Assembly: GCA_964516435.1 (NCBI GenBank)
Contig: CAZEZP010000101.1
Coordinates: 6,602-70,601, forward strand
Length of the DNA stretch: 64,000 bases
Direction: 5' to 3'
Origin: HGW-17 sp964516435
GTDB lineage: Bacteria > Myxococcota_A > Polyangia > HGW-17
Shown here: piece by piece, positions 1 to 8,410 of the stretch
How positions within the stretch are numbered: position 1 is the first letter of the stretch
Layout of the letters: each line of letters starts with the position of its first letter
The notes under the pieces: generated by a model
Database searches by the model: none
Seen by the model: only the letters and a program-made list of their open reading frames with translations
What the model was told of the DNA's origin: nothing
Program-made: the position numbers and the translations under genes

Positions 1-1
1 C

Positions 2-655
2 ACCTTCACGGACAAGGGCCGCCTGAAGGTCAACGTGTTCATGATCGCCGACGCCCGGGGCCGGCTGCGCTTCGACGCCGTCACGCCGCCGCCCATGAAC
101 GCCACGGTGCTGCTGGTGACTTCGGACGGCCAGACCTTCATCGCCAACGACCGGGAGCACAATCTGTATTTCGTGGGACCCACCAAGGCGTGCGCCGTGG
201 CCCAGGTGCTGGGGGTGAGGCTTTCCCCGGAGGAACTCTTCACGCTGCTGACGGGGAAGAATCCATGGCCGGAGGCGAAAGATGCGAAGGTGTCCTGGGA
301 TTCCGAATGCGGCTGCGAAGTGGTGGAATCCGTGCAGGAACGCCGCCAGATGCGCCTGTGGGTGCTGGGCCGGGATGGAAGGGACAAGTGGCGGCTGCAA
401 AAAATCGAGGTCAAGACGCCCGATACGAAACTGACCGTGGAATACCGCGGATGGAAAAGAATCGATGGGCATCTCGTTCCCATGCGCATGCGCATCACCC
501 AGAAGGGCATGAAGGGCGATGCCGTCTTTGCCTGGTCCCGTTTCGAAGCCGACCCCGAGGTGGAGTCGGACGCCTTCCAGCAGGTTCCCGACGTGGACGC
601 CGTGATCCGGCGCATCGCCGACTGTGACGTGCCTCCCGTGAAACTGGATCCATGA
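2..655 (+). CDS. LolA/DUF4292-like lipoprotein-carrier-fold protein, 5' truncated
   Basis: The frame is open to the left window edge, so the true start lies upstream; the first start-like codon inside the window (GTG at 35) is probably internal. What remains is about 217 residues. The text shows strand-type alternation, an Asn-Asp-Arg segment near the visible N-terminus, and a C-terminal stretch where a Tyr-rich strand is followed by 'DGHLVPMRMRIT'. That resembles the half-barrel of LolA/LolB-like and DUF4292 lipoproteins, which bind lipid at the outer membrane. The stop overlaps the xseA start as ATGA, so the two are probably cotranscribed. The family call is by pattern only, and the signal peptide cannot be seen. 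Confidence 0.5.
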   Translation, partial: TFTDKGRLKVNVFMIADARGRLRFDAVTPPPMNATVLLVTSDGQTFIANDREHNLYFVGPTKACAVAQVLGVRLSPEELFTLLTGKNPWPEAKDAKVSWDSECGCEVVESVQERRQMRLWVLGRDGRDKWRLQKIEVKTPDTKLTVEYRGWKRIDGHLVPMRMRITQKGMKGDAVFAWSRFEADPEVESDAFQQVPDVDAVIRRIADCDVPPVKLDP

Positions 656-2196
656 CCCGCAAAAAATCCGATTCGCCGCCGGTCTCCTCCCGCCAGCTCC
701 AGTTGGACGGATTGTTTGGCGGGGTCGTGCCACCTGCGGTTCCTGATGAAAAATCCCCGAACGCCGGAAATAGCCCGGGTGCTGGCGGACCTTCTGGAGA
801 AGAGGGGGGAATTTCCCCGGCCGAATCCGGCGCGAAAAAGCCCGCCGGGATCGCGGTGCGGGCGTCCCAGGCGCCGCCGGTGTTCACGGTTTCCGAACTC
901 ATCGCAGACGTGAACCGGCGGCTGCGCGCCTACGGCAACCAGGTGTGGGTCGAGGGGGAACTCGGCCAGGTGGGAGAGAAGAACGGCGTCTTTTATTTTT
1001 CAATCAAGGATGCCAAGGCCGCGCTGGACTGTGTGCTCTTCCAGCGGCATGCCGCGCTGCCATTCGAACTGAAGCAGGGGGTTTCCGTTCTGGTGCGCGG
1101 CTATCTCGAGGTGTATCCCGCCCGCGGCAAGTTCACGCTGGTGGTGGAATCGATCGAGCCCCGTGGGGAAGGCGCGCTGCTGCTGGCTTTCCTGCAGTTG
1201 AAGAAGAAACTGGAGGCCGAGGGGCTCTTCGAGAAGCCCAGGCGCAGGCTGCCGCTTCTGCCGCGGGTAGTAGGCGTGGTCACGTCGGAGAGCGGAGCCG
1301 CCTTCCAGGATATTCTCAAGATCGCCCGCCGCCGGGTGGGCTGCCGCATCCTGCTTTCCGATTGTCTGGTGCAGGGCAGCGCCGCTCCGCTGTCGATCAT
1401 CGCCGCACTCAAACTGGTGGAAAGCCGCTCGGACGTGGAGGTGATCATCCTGGCCCGCGGCGGTGGTTCGCTGGAGGATCTCGCCTGCTTCAACGACGAA
1501 GGCGTGGTGCGGGCCGTGCATGCCTGCCGGGTGCCCATCGTCACGGCCATCGGGCATCAGACCGACACCACGCTGGTGGATTTCGTGTCGGACGTGCGTG
1601 CCGCCACGCCCACGGAAGCCGCCGAACTGGTCTTTGCAGATGGCCAGTTGCTGGTGAAGCGGATGGAAACCGTCATGGCCCGCTGCGCCCGGGCCGTTTC
1701 CCTGCGTGTGGAGCAATCCCGCCGCCGGCTGGCCGAGACACGCCTGCCGGAGCCGCAGGTCTGGTTCAACCGCCAGGTGCGCGCCGTCGCGGAGGCGCAG
1801 GCACGACTGGATTCCGCCATCCGCCGGCATCAGGAAACGGCTCGCGCCCGGATGGACGCCGCAGTGCGGCGGCTGGACCGGGTTTCGCCGCAGGTGCGCC
1901 TGATGGAGTGGGACCGGCAGTTGCAGGAAGCCAGGACACGCATGCAGGCTGCGATGGAATTGCGGATGCGCATGCGCGGGGAACTGCTTTCCCGTCTGTC
2001 CGCCCGGCTGGAAGCGCTTTCTCCGCTGGCGGTGCTCGAGCGGGGGTATGCCGTGGTCACATCGGCGTCGGGCCGTTTCGTGCGCGATGCCGGGGAACTC
2101 TCCCCCGGAGACGCCATCGGCATTCGTCTGGCGCGCGGGAACGTGCAGGCCGTGGTGGACGGCGTCGAACTTCCGCAGGAGGAAAAAGCGCCATGA
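652..2196 (+). CDS. xseA: Exodeoxyribonuclease VII large subunit
   Basis: This is the catalytic large subunit of exonuclease VII, a cytoplasmic single-strand DNA nuclease used in repair. The 514-residue protein is somewhat longer than usual because residues 1-75 are a Pro/Gly/Ser-rich extension. The OB-fold follows at about 76-175 ('VWVEGELGQV', 'FYFSIKDAKAALDCVLF'). The conserved catalytic core comes next, with 'VGVVTSESGAAFQDIL', 'ILARGGGSLEDL' and 'TAIGHQTDTTLVDFVSD'. A long Arg/Glu-rich coiled-coil region and the usual 'LERGYAVV' C-terminal segment complete it. The start overlaps the upstream stop (ATGA). The small subunit gene xseB, often the next gene, is not found; a lipoprotein follows instead. 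Confidence 0.96.
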   Translation: MTRKKSDSPPVSSRQLQLDGLFGGVVPPAVPDEKSPNAGNSPGAGGPSGEEGGISPAESGAKKPAGIAVRASQAPPVFTVSELIADVNRRLRAYGNQVWVEGELGQVGEKNGVFYFSIKDAKAALDCVLFQRHAALPFELKQGVSVLVRGYLEVYPARGKFTLVVESIEPRGEGALLLAFLQLKKKLEAEGLFEKPRRRLPLLPRVVGVVTSESGAAFQDILKIARRRVGCRILLSDCLVQGSAAPLSIIAALKLVESRSDVEVIILARGGGSLEDLACFNDEGVVRAVHACRVPIVTAIGHQTDTTLVDFVSDVRAATPTEAAELVFADGQLLVKRMETVMARCARAVSLRVEQSRRRLAETRLPEPQVWFNRQVRAVAEAQARLDSAIRRHQETARARMDAAVRRLDRVSPQVRLMEWDRQLQEARTRMQAAMELRMRMRGELLSRLSARLEALSPLAVLERGYAVVTSASGRFVRDAGELSPGDAIGIRLARGNVQAVVDGVELPQEEKAP

Positions 2197-2834
2197 AACT
2201 GCCGCTTCTGTTCCTGTGCATGGGGTTCGTCCTGGCGGGCTGCGGGGTGCATCGCTCCGATGACGGGTTCGGAGACGGGCTCATTGGGCAGGAGAACGAG
2301 CCATCCGTTCCCGGGCAGTCCACTGGCGGCGCGCAGGGCGCCGTGGGCACGGCGCGGGCGGGCGAGAGTCAGGTTCCCTGGGAGAACCGCCGGGAGACCT
2401 CGCAACCGCCCCTGCCGGACGAGGATACGGAAGATCGCGTGCGCGAGATGTTTTCCGAACTGGCCGGCGGCAATGCGCGGGGCGTGTCGCGCTGGATGAT
2501 TCCGCTCGAGTTGCTGCGGCGCATCAAGGACATGCACATGGCTTCGCCGGAGGAGAACGACCGGGCAGTGCAGGCGATGCATGCCGAACTCTCGAGGAAA
2601 TCGGAGAACCGGGCCCGGCGCTTTCTGGCCCGCGGCCGCATGGCGCAGGCATCATTCGAGTCCCTGGAACTGGGGCAGTGCCGGTTCGTGCCCGCGGGCA
2701 GGGATTTCAACCGCCTGGCGTTCTGGCTGTGCGAGAAGAACCGCATCTACTACCACGTGGAAGGGGAACGCAAGTCCCTGGATGTGCGCCGGCTCGTCAA
2801 CTGGGGGCGCACATGGTACCTGCTGGAATGGTAG
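2193..2834 (+). CDS. Hypothetical lipoprotein
   Basis: A 213-residue protein starts at an ATG that overlaps the xseA stop, preceded by a strong AGGAGG box in the end of xseA. Residues 1-17 form a lipoprotein signal peptide ending in the lipobox LAGC, so mature Cys17 should be lipidated. A Gly/Pro-rich linker of about 50 residues leads to a charged helical domain (about 70-150) and a final domain with 'CRFVPAGRDFNRLAFW' and 'DVRRLVNWGRTWYLLEW'. The latter resembles the short beta-rich tail seen in many deltaproteobacterial lipoproteins. The function is unknown. The frame is also open upstream inside xseA, but that part is a shadow. Confidence 0.85.
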   Translation: MKLPLLFLCMGFVLAGCGVHRSDDGFGDGLIGQENEPSVPGQSTGGAQGAVGTARAGESQVPWENRRETSQPPLPDEDTEDRVREMFSELAGGNARGVSRWMIPLELLRRIKDMHMASPEENDRAVQAMHAELSRKSENRARRFLARGRMAQASFESLELGQCRFVPAGRDFNRLAFWLCEKNRIYYHVEGERKSLDVRRLVNWGRTWYLLEW

Positions 2835-2841
2835 ATAAGGC

Positions 2842-2871
2842 AAAAAAAAACCGGAACCATCACGGTTCCGG
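2842..2871 (-). terminator. Rho-independent terminator of the tRNA gene
   Basis: Read on the minus strand, a perfect 8-base-pair stem (CCGGAACC/GGTTCCGG) with a five-base loop is followed by nine T residues. It lies five bases beyond the encoded CCA end of the tRNA and ends close to the stop of the convergent lipoprotein gene. No T run follows on the plus strand, so it should act on the tRNA transcript only. Confidence 0.93.
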
Positions 2872-2875
2872 TGGG

Positions 2876-2952
2876 TGGTGGCGATGCAGGGACTTGAACC
2901 CCGGACACAGCGGATATGAGCCGCTTGCTCTGACCGACTGAGCTACATCGCC
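2876..2952 (-). tRNA. tRNA-Met (CAU), elongator type
   Basis: The 77-base gene includes an encoded CCA. The acceptor stem is GGCGATG/CATCGCC with discriminator A. The D-arm reads TAGCTCAGTCGGTCAGAGC, the anticodon stem AGCGG/CCGCT encloses loop CTCATAT, and the T-arm carries GGTTCAAGTCC. Anticodon CAU fits elongator tRNA-Met or the lysidine-modified tRNA-Ile2. The GGCnnnGTAGCTCAG start favours elongator Met, and the first acceptor base pair G-C excludes a typical initiator. It is flanked by its own promoter and terminator. Confidence 0.93.
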
Positions 2953-2967
2953 GCGTCGTCGGCGCAT

Positions 2968-2996
2968 TGGATACAAGGTTCCTTCTGGTTTGTCAA
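2968..2996 (-). promoter_or_regulatory. Promoter of the tRNA gene
   Basis: On the minus strand a perfect -35 box TTGACA (2991-2996) and a -10 box TATCCA (2968-2973) are separated by exactly 17 bases. The predicted transcript starts about ten bases before the tRNA 5' end. Confidence 0.82.
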
Positions 2997-3142
2997 GAGA
3001 AAATCGCCACGAACCGCCGCATGCAGCGCGCGGGGCATTTTCATGCCGGTTTCGCCGCCGGGCAGGGGGGGATTCGCCGGCCGCCGCAGTTTTTGAGTTT
3101 CTGGAACGATTTCAAATGGTTGAAAAATTTTGCAAAAAGGGT
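2997..3142. other. Intergenic stretch without a gene
   Basis: The gap between the tRNA gene and the PilZ gene runs from about 2953 to 3254. It holds the tRNA promoter at its left end and the PilZ promoter at 3143-3171. The remainder is ordinary sequence with an A/T-rich patch near 3118-3140. No open frame with a ribosome-binding site and no hairpin-plus-T-run was seen in it. Confidence 0.6.
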
Positions 3143-3171
3143 TTGACCCGCAATGGAAGTGAACCTAGAAA
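3143..3171 (+). promoter_or_regulatory. Promoter of the PilZ gene
   Basis: The -35 box is TTGACC (3143-3148) and the -10 box TAGAAA (3166-3171), 17 bases apart. An A/T-rich stretch just upstream could serve as an UP element. The predicted leader is about 77 bases. Confidence 0.7.
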
Positions 3172-3254
3172 CGGTTTCGTGGTTCCCCTTGCGTGATGCG
3201 GATTTTCCAATCATATCGCAACTGCGGGGGATCGACGGAATCAGGAGGCGGAAC

Positions 3255-3623
3255 ATGAATACGGACAATGTGCAAAAGACCCTGTCCTTCCTTCAGAAAT
3301 GCCGCCGCGCCCATGTGCGCTTCGTGGTGGATCTGCCCGTCGATGTCGTGCGGGAAGGCGAAAAGTCCGGCGGCCGCATGCGCAACCTGAGCGCGGGGGG
3401 CATGCTCATGGAAATCGAGGGCGAGGCCTCCATCGGGGAAAAGTTCGAGTGCGCCCTGCACCTGCCGGGCCTGGATCCGCTGCTCGTGCCCGTGGAGGTC
3501 CGCTGGTTCGTGCCGCGCGCTCCCCGGGGCACCTCCTGTGGCGTGAAGTTCCTGTCGCTTCCGGAGAAGGCGTTCAAGGCCATCGTGGAATTGTCCCACG
3601 ACGCCAACCTCCAGGGGAAATGA
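3255..3623 (+). CDS. PilZ-domain protein
   Basis: The 122-residue protein is a single PilZ domain, a cytoplasmic receptor for cyclic di-GMP in characterised members. The ligand-binding signature is visible: an RxxxR at about residues 18-22 ('RRAHVR') and the downstream 'NLSAGG', matching (D/N)xSxxG. The rest forms the expected six-strand barrel, ending with 'SCGVKFLSL'. The ATG at 3255 is chosen because AGGAGG lies seven bases upstream; a longer frame starting at 3153 would begin inside the promoter. Single-domain PilZ proteins act on partners, which cannot be named here. Confidence 0.9.
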   Translation: MNTDNVQKTLSFLQKCRRAHVRFVVDLPVDVVREGEKSGGRMRNLSAGGMLMEIEGEASIGEKFECALHLPGLDPLLVPVEVRWFVPRAPRGTSCGVKFLSLPEKAFKAIVELSHDANLQGK

Positions 3624-3672
3624 CGCCGGTCCATCAAGGATCCATAGGGATTCCGGGAAACGAGGAGTTCGC

Positions 3673-4230
3673 ATGAAACCGAGAGCATTGGTGCTTTGTG
3701 CCAATGGTTCCGAAGAGATGGAAACCATCATCACCGTGGACATGCTGCGCCGCGGCGGGGTGGACGTGACGCTGGCGCAACTGCAGCCGGGCCTGGTGAC
3801 GGGCTCGCGGGGCGTCCGCTGGGAAGCCGATGCCGTGCTCAACGAGGGCATGCAGGCCGACGCCCTCGTGCTGCCGGGCGGTCTGGGCGGCGTGGAGGCT
3901 TTCCTGGACAGTCCGCTGGTGCACCGGCTGGTGAAGGCGCACGCGAAGGCGGGCGCCTGGGTATGCGCCATCTGCGCCGCGCCCCTGGTGCTGCAGGCAT
4001 GCGGCCTGCTGGAGGACGTGGAAGCCTTCACGTCGCACCCGGCTGTGGAAGAGCGCTTCGCCCCCCACCTGCGGGCGCGCTATTCGCAGGAGCGCGTGGT
4101 CCTGTCGGGGCGGATCCTCACCAGCCGCGCGCCCGGTACCACGTTCGAGTTCGCGGCGGCCATCCTTGGCCTCCTGCAGGGGGAAGGTGTGGTCGAGACC
4201 GTTCGCCGCAACGTCCTGTACCTGCCGTGA
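3673..4230 (+). CDS. DJ-1/YajL-type (PfpI superfamily) protein
   Basis: The 185-residue protein aligns along its whole length with human DJ-1 and bacterial YajL. The N-terminal 'GSEEMET' supplies the conserved Glu (Glu17 here) and 'AICAAP' the nucleophilic Cys101, followed by 'TSHPAVEE' and 'SRAPGTTFEFA'. Members are reported as protein/nucleotide deglycases or redox-sensing chaperones; the precise activity is debated. It is a normal length for the family. A GAGGAG box precedes the ATG. It lies 49 bases after the PilZ gene and may share its transcript. Confidence 0.93.
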   Translation: MKPRALVLCANGSEEMETIITVDMLRRGGVDVTLAQLQPGLVTGSRGVRWEADAVLNEGMQADALVLPGGLGGVEAFLDSPLVHRLVKAHAKAGAWVCAICAAPLVLQACGLLEDVEAFTSHPAVEERFAPHLRARYSQERVVLSGRILTSRAPGTTFEFAAAILGLLQGEGVVETVRRNVLYLP

Positions 4231-4299
4231 AGCGTTTTCTCCTCATGTCTGCCGGGAGACGGATCGCGCCTTCGGGAATTGAAATCCTGAAAATAAGGG

Positions 4300-4328
4300 T
4301 TGCGCCCGTTGTGCCGAATCACTAGGAT
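4300..4328 (+). promoter_or_regulatory. Promoter upstream of the lipoprotein-adenosine deaminase unit
   Basis: TTGCGC (4300-4305) and TAGGAT (4323-4328) are separated by 17 bases, giving a leader of about 40 bases for the next gene. Confidence 0.55.
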
Positions 4329-4376
4329 TCCACCTCCGGAATCCGGGCTCACCGGTCTTTGCGCAGGCGGTGTCAG

Positions 4377-5303
4377 ATGTCTTCTCGTCGCATTCCGAAT
4401 CGATATGGGTTTTCGCTGCTTTCATGGGTCCGGTTCCTCGTGCTGGCGGGGGCCGTGCTGCCGGCCTGCCGCGCGGGCGCGCCCAGAAAGCCCGCCGCGC
4501 CGGTTCCGGAAGCGCGCATGGTCTTCAGCCTGCAGAGCGAGGATACCGGGACCGGAGACACCATCACCACCCGGGAAGTGTGGTCGCTGCCCGGCGTGGG
4601 GCAGGACCTGCGTTCCATCACGGTCACCTATGCCAAGATGGGCAAGGCCCGCACTGCCTTCCAGTGCAACAACGCCTCCTCGTTCGAGGTGCGGGTGGTG
4701 TACCAGTTGCAGGCCCGCCTCGATGACGACGGCGCCTGGCGCATCACCGGGGAACAGAAGCGCTATACGCCGGGGGCGTGCGACGGGGACATCCCGTCCT
4801 TTCTGGGCGTGAGGCTCCACGTGATGGGGCCGAACGTGCCTGGACGGCAGTATCTCGCCCTGGAGCAGTCCGGAAAGACCCGCCTGCTGTGGGCCCACAC
4901 GCCTGCCGGTTCCTGGGTGTGGCGCCGGGTGACGCCCGTGGAGCAGGACGAACAGAAAATCGAATACGAGGTCTGGGACCTGGAAATGAACGCCGACGGC
5001 ACCATCGGGGGAACCTGCGACCGGATGGAAATCCGCCGCAGCACCAGCGACCAGACGTTCGCCTGCAGCAGGAGATCGGATATCGTCCTGTTCACCCGCT
5101 ACCGGCTGGTGGGCCGATTCTGGCCGAATGGCCAGATCGAGTTGCGGGAGACGGGATTCACCACCCAGAACCGGCATCCCTGCGATCGTTCCGAAAAACG
5201 GTATCTGGACACGTATACCGGCGTCCTGATGGGCGACGGCATCCATCTCAAGACCCGCGGCGACGACGCCGAGCAGGTGCTCACGCGCCGCCACGGGCTG
5301 TAG
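4377..5303 (+). CDS. Hypothetical lipoprotein
   Basis: The 308-residue protein has an N-terminal basic region, a hydrophobic segment and a probable lipobox LPAC at about residues 29-32; the Pro at -2 is unusual. The mature part is beta-rich, with strands such as 'FEVRVVYQLQARL' and 'RLLWAHTPAGSWVWRR', and paired Cys residues near 'CDRMEIRRSTSDQTFAC'. Nothing identifies an enzyme. I use the ATG at 4377; a TTG at 4359 in the same frame would add six residues. Adenosine deaminase follows 28 bases later, so they probably share a transcript. Confidence 0.78.
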   Translation: MSSRRIPNRYGFSLLSWVRFLVLAGAVLPACRAGAPRKPAAPVPEARMVFSLQSEDTGTGDTITTREVWSLPGVGQDLRSITVTYAKMGKARTAFQCNNASSFEVRVVYQLQARLDDDGAWRITGEQKRYTPGACDGDIPSFLGVRLHVMGPNVPGRQYLALEQSGKTRLLWAHTPAGSWVWRRVTPVEQDEQKIEYEVWDLEMNADGTIGGTCDRMEIRRSTSDQTFACSRRSDIVLFTRYRLVGRFWPNGQIELRETGFTTQNRHPCDRSEKRYLDTYTGVLMGDGIHLKTRGDDAEQVLTRRHGL

Positions 5304-5331
5304 CCGGCGGTGTGCCGGAAGAGGTCATCCC

Positions 5332-6552
5332 ATGATTACGCGCGATTTCCTGCTGAGCATTCCCAAGACGGACGTCCATCTGCACCTGGATGGTTCCCTG
5401 CGGTTGAAGACCCTCATCGAACTGGCCCAGGAATACCAGGTGAAACTGCCTTCCTACACGGAGGAGGGACTGCGCGCCGCCGTGTTCAAGGACAAGTATG
5501 CGAGTCTGGAGGAATACCTGGCAGGCTTCGCCTACACGACGGCCGTGATGCAGTCTGAGGCCGCGCTGGAGCGCGTGGCGTACGAGTTGGCCCAGGACAA
5601 CCAGGCCGAGGGTGTCCGCTACATCGAGATCCGGTTCGCCCCCCAGTTGCACCAGCACCGCCACCTGACCGCGGTGAACGTGCTGCGCGCCGTGGATCGC
5701 GGCCTGTCCCGCGCCCGGGCGGAGTTCAACGCGCGCCCCGAAGTGGCTTCGGGAAGCGAGCCGCCGTTCGAATACGGCATCATCGTGTGCGCCATGCGCA
5801 TGTTCGCCCGGGGATTCTCCGAATATTTCGACGACCTGCTCTCGGTGCATGCGCATACCGACCCGCGCAAGGTGTTCGGCTTGGCGTCCCTGGAACTGGT
5901 GCGCGCCTCCGTGTATGCGCGCGATGAATTCGGCGTGCCGGTGGTGGGCTTCGACCTGGCCGGTGCCGAGAACGGCTTCCCTGCTGTGGACCACAAGGAA
6001 GCCTACCACCTAGCGCACAAGAACTTCCTGCAGAAGACCGTCCACGCCGGGGAGGCCTACGGCCCCGAAAGCATTTTCCAGGCCATCACGGACTGCCATG
6101 CGGACCGCATCGGCCACGGGTTCTACCTCTTCAATCCAGACAAGATCACCGATCCGTCCATCGAGGACCGCGAAGGCTACATCGCCGACCTGTCGGGCTA
6201 CATCGCGGACCGCCGCATCACCATCGAGGTGTGCCTGACCTCCAACATGCAGACCAACCCGGAACTGAAAAACCTTTCCGACCACACGTTCAAGCACATG
6301 CGCAAGGCCAAACTGTCGGTGACTTTCTGTACGGACAACCGGCTGGTATCCAACACCACCGTCACCGACGAACTGCAGAAGGCCGTGGAAGCCTTCGACA
6401 TTTCCCCGAAGGAACTCAAGAATTTCGTCATCTACGGGTTCAAGCGTAGTTTCTTCCCGCGCACCTATCTGGAGAAACGGGAATACGTGCGCAACGTAAT
6501 CAATTACTACGAGTCCATGGAGAAGCGGTTTGGCATCGCATCCGAAAAATGA
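5332..6552 (+). CDS. add: Adenosine deaminase
   Basis: The protein converts adenosine (or deoxyadenosine) to inosine in purine salvage. The zinc-binding HxH is at His16/His18 ('HLHLDGS'), the proton-donor motif 'HAGEAYGPESI' has His238 and Glu241, and 'ADRIGHG' and 'FCTDNR' follow in the usual order. The length of 406 residues is at the long side of the family; an Ala/Arg-rich insert lies near residues 120-150. The ATG follows GGAAGAGG. Other members of the superfamily deaminate adenine or modified nucleosides, so substrate choice is inferred. Confidence 0.93.
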   Translation: MITRDFLLSIPKTDVHLHLDGSLRLKTLIELAQEYQVKLPSYTEEGLRAAVFKDKYASLEEYLAGFAYTTAVMQSEAALERVAYELAQDNQAEGVRYIEIRFAPQLHQHRHLTAVNVLRAVDRGLSRARAEFNARPEVASGSEPPFEYGIIVCAMRMFARGFSEYFDDLLSVHAHTDPRKVFGLASLELVRASVYARDEFGVPVVGFDLAGAENGFPAVDHKEAYHLAHKNFLQKTVHAGEAYGPESIFQAITDCHADRIGHGFYLFNPDKITDPSIEDREGYIADLSGYIADRRITIEVCLTSNMQTNPELKNLSDHTFKHMRKAKLSVTFCTDNRLVSNTTVTDELQKAVEAFDISPKELKNFVIYGFKRSFFPRTYLEKREYVRNVINYYESMEKRFGIASEK

Positions 6553-6559
6553 CGGCGAA

Positions 6560-8134
6560 ATGCCGGCCATGGCCGGATGGTTTCCCAGGGGAACCCTGTG
6601 GGCCGCTGCCTGGTGGGTGGTGGCCACGACGGCATACGTCGTGGTTTCGCGCCTGCTTCTGCAGGTGGGACGGCCGGACCCGGGTCTGGGCGCCTTCCCC
6701 CCTGTTTTCCCTTTTCTGGTGCCTGCCGCTGCATTCTGTTTGTATTTTGTTCAGATTCTTGGACTCTTCCTGCTCTTCTTCTTTTCACTCTTCGTATTGC
6801 GCACGCCCACCCGTATTCCCTTCCACCGCTGGTTGCTGAGCCTCACGCTGTTTTTCGCGTTTCCCGTTCTTGCGGTCAACGGACTCTTGATACCCGCCCA
6901 CATGTCCGGGCAACTCCTGTGGTATTTCCTGGGCGCTCTGAGCCTGCTGCTTCTCGCATTCCTGCTGTTCTGGCATGCCAGCCTGTCTTTTTCCACCCGC
7001 CGGGGCTGGCTGCTGTTCCTGCTCACCTGCCTGTCGCCGGTGCTGCTCATCCTTTCGCGTATGCTGGATCCCCAGGCCTCCAGCCTGCCAGGCGGGGAGA
7101 CGTGGGCCGCCCGCCTGTTCAAGGCGGGCAATTTCCTGTTCCTGTACCAGGGACTGTTCTGGCCCTTCCTGGCTCCGGCAATCCGGCGCATCCGCCCCAT
7201 GCTCCTGTCGCTGGCCATCACCCTGGCGGCGGCGGTCGTCTTCCGCCTCTGGCCTGAAAAGATTGCACAAGGCTGGTATGTCGTCTGGCATGTCACGCTT
7301 CCCATGAGCGAGATGGCGATGTTCGCCGCCTTCCTGTCGCTTTGGGGCATGCTCTACGCCATCCTGGCGTTGCTGGAGACGTCCCGGCGCTGGCACATCC
7401 TGCTGGGGATGCTTCTGCTCACCCAGGCCATGCTGGGGCTTTTGCCCTACCGGGAGCAGGAGATTCTCCCGTTTCTGGCGCAGGCCGTGCTGATAGCCGT
7501 CGCGACCGCCTTCGTCGGCTCGGATTCCTACCCGTTTAGGCGTCCGCTCTTCGAATCCGCGCCCTGGGCGCGCACTTTTTCCCTGGAGCCGTCCCCTGCC
7601 CGCCGGGGCCCTCAATGGCGAAGCGCGGATGGCGCCGTCCGCCTGGACCTGGAACTCAGGCGTGGCCGCCTGGACAGGTTCCGCCTGTGCATCGGCGAGG
7701 AGCCCGAAGCCGAGGCCGACTGGATCGTGTGCCCTGTTTCCCAGGTGCCGTTGCTGCGCAGCCTGTTTCCCACGCTGCCGCGAGTCTCCCTGGAAGGGGA
7801 CGAAGCGTTCGTGCACATCGCCATCTGGGATCGCCATTATTTTTCCGAGGATTTGCTGGACCCGGCGCAGATGCGGGAACTGGCCCGCCTGCTTTTGGGG
7901 GAGATCCGCATATGGTGGGGGCAGGGGCTCGTGTATGAATCCGCCTATGTGCCTGCAGGCGCCGAAGATCAGGAACGTTTCTGCCGACTGTTGAAGGAGT
8001 TGGCCCGCCGCGCCGGCATTCTGCCCGTGGATGCAACCGTTTCGGGCGAATTCGAAAGCGTTCCGGCGGCACCAGTGCCTCCTGCGCTGGAAAGTTCGAA
8101 AACGGGTGATTTTCAGGTGGAGCCTCCGCGTTGA
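6560..8134 (+). CDS. Polytopic membrane protein of unknown function
   Basis: About ten transmembrane helices fill residues 10-330, including runs such as 'LLWYFLGALSLLLLAFLLFW' and 'MAMFAAFLSLWGMLYAILAL'. A soluble domain of about 190 residues follows, with no recognised motif. I do not recognise the family. The start is uncertain: ATG at 6560 or 6569, and TTG at 6530 inside add, all share the frame, and none has a good ribosome-binding site. The position directly after add suggests translational coupling. The gene ends at the edge of an AT-rich island and converges on the deiminase gene. Confidence 0.75.
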   Translation: MPAMAGWFPRGTLWAAAWWVVATTAYVVVSRLLLQVGRPDPGLGAFPPVFPFLVPAAAFCLYFVQILGLFLLFFFSLFVLRTPTRIPFHRWLLSLTLFFAFPVLAVNGLLIPAHMSGQLLWYFLGALSLLLLAFLLFWHASLSFSTRRGWLLFLLTCLSPVLLILSRMLDPQASSLPGGETWAARLFKAGNFLFLYQGLFWPFLAPAIRRIRPMLLSLAITLAAAVVFRLWPEKIAQGWYVVWHVTLPMSEMAMFAAFLSLWGMLYAILALLETSRRWHILLGMLLLTQAMLGLLPYREQEILPFLAQAVLIAVATAFVGSDSYPFRRPLFESAPWARTFSLEPSPARRGPQWRSADGAVRLDLELRRGRLDRFRLCIGEEPEAEADWIVCPVSQVPLLRSLFPTLPRVSLEGDEAFVHIAIWDRHYFSEDLLDPAQMRELARLLLGEIRIWWGQGLVYESAYVPAGAEDQERFCRLLKELARRAGILPVDATVSGEFESVPAAPVPPALESSKTGDFQVEPPR

Positions 8135-8410
8135 TTCTTGTTTTTTCTTGCACTCATTATTTTGCAAATATCGAAGCACATCTTCTGTCATTGCGGATAA
8201 TTTTACTTTGTTTGTTTCCTAAAAAAATTAAAATTAAAAACAATTATTATTTTTTATTAATATTTAATAAGTTATATTTCTGGATTTTGGTGACACACCG
8301 ATGCCGTATTCTGCGTGAACGTGTTCAATGTTCGCCGTTTCGGGTGCCGGGATGTGCGTTGGCGAGGGGCGCTGGGAAAGCGGGTCGGCCGGGCGTTCCG
8401 ATGGCGGTGA
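8135..8410. other. AT-rich intergenic island between convergent genes
   Basis: From 8135 to about 8290 the sequence is strongly A/T-rich, in sharp contrast to the GC-rich flanks, with long A and T runs. It contains the perfect inverted repeat TTATTAA-TAT-TTAATAA at 8254-8270. From about 8300 composition returns to normal. No coding frame with a start signal is present. It could serve as a termination region for both neighbours or as a binding site for nucleoid proteins; neither is shown. Confidence 0.8.
8254..8270. repeat. Perfect AT-only inverted repeat
   Basis: Seven-base arms TTATTAA and TTAATAA flank a three-base spacer inside the AT island between two converging genes. It is too weak for a stable terminator stem; a protein-binding or DNA-bending role is possible. 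Confidence 0.6.

Noticed and set aside
945..2190. Long open frame inside xseA leading into the lipoprotein
   Set aside because: The in-frame part before 2193 is a shadow of xseA; the lipoprotein has its own start, signal peptide and AGGAGG.
2197..2834. xseB expected after xseA
   Set aside because: The gene here encodes a lipoprotein with signal peptide; no 70-90 residue acidic XseB-like frame is found in any frame nearby.
2876..2952. tRNA-Ile2 (lysidine CAU) alternative
   Set aside because: The anticodon permits it, but the acceptor stem and D-arm resemble elongator tRNA-Met more. A definitive call needs a tRNA model search, which I could not run.
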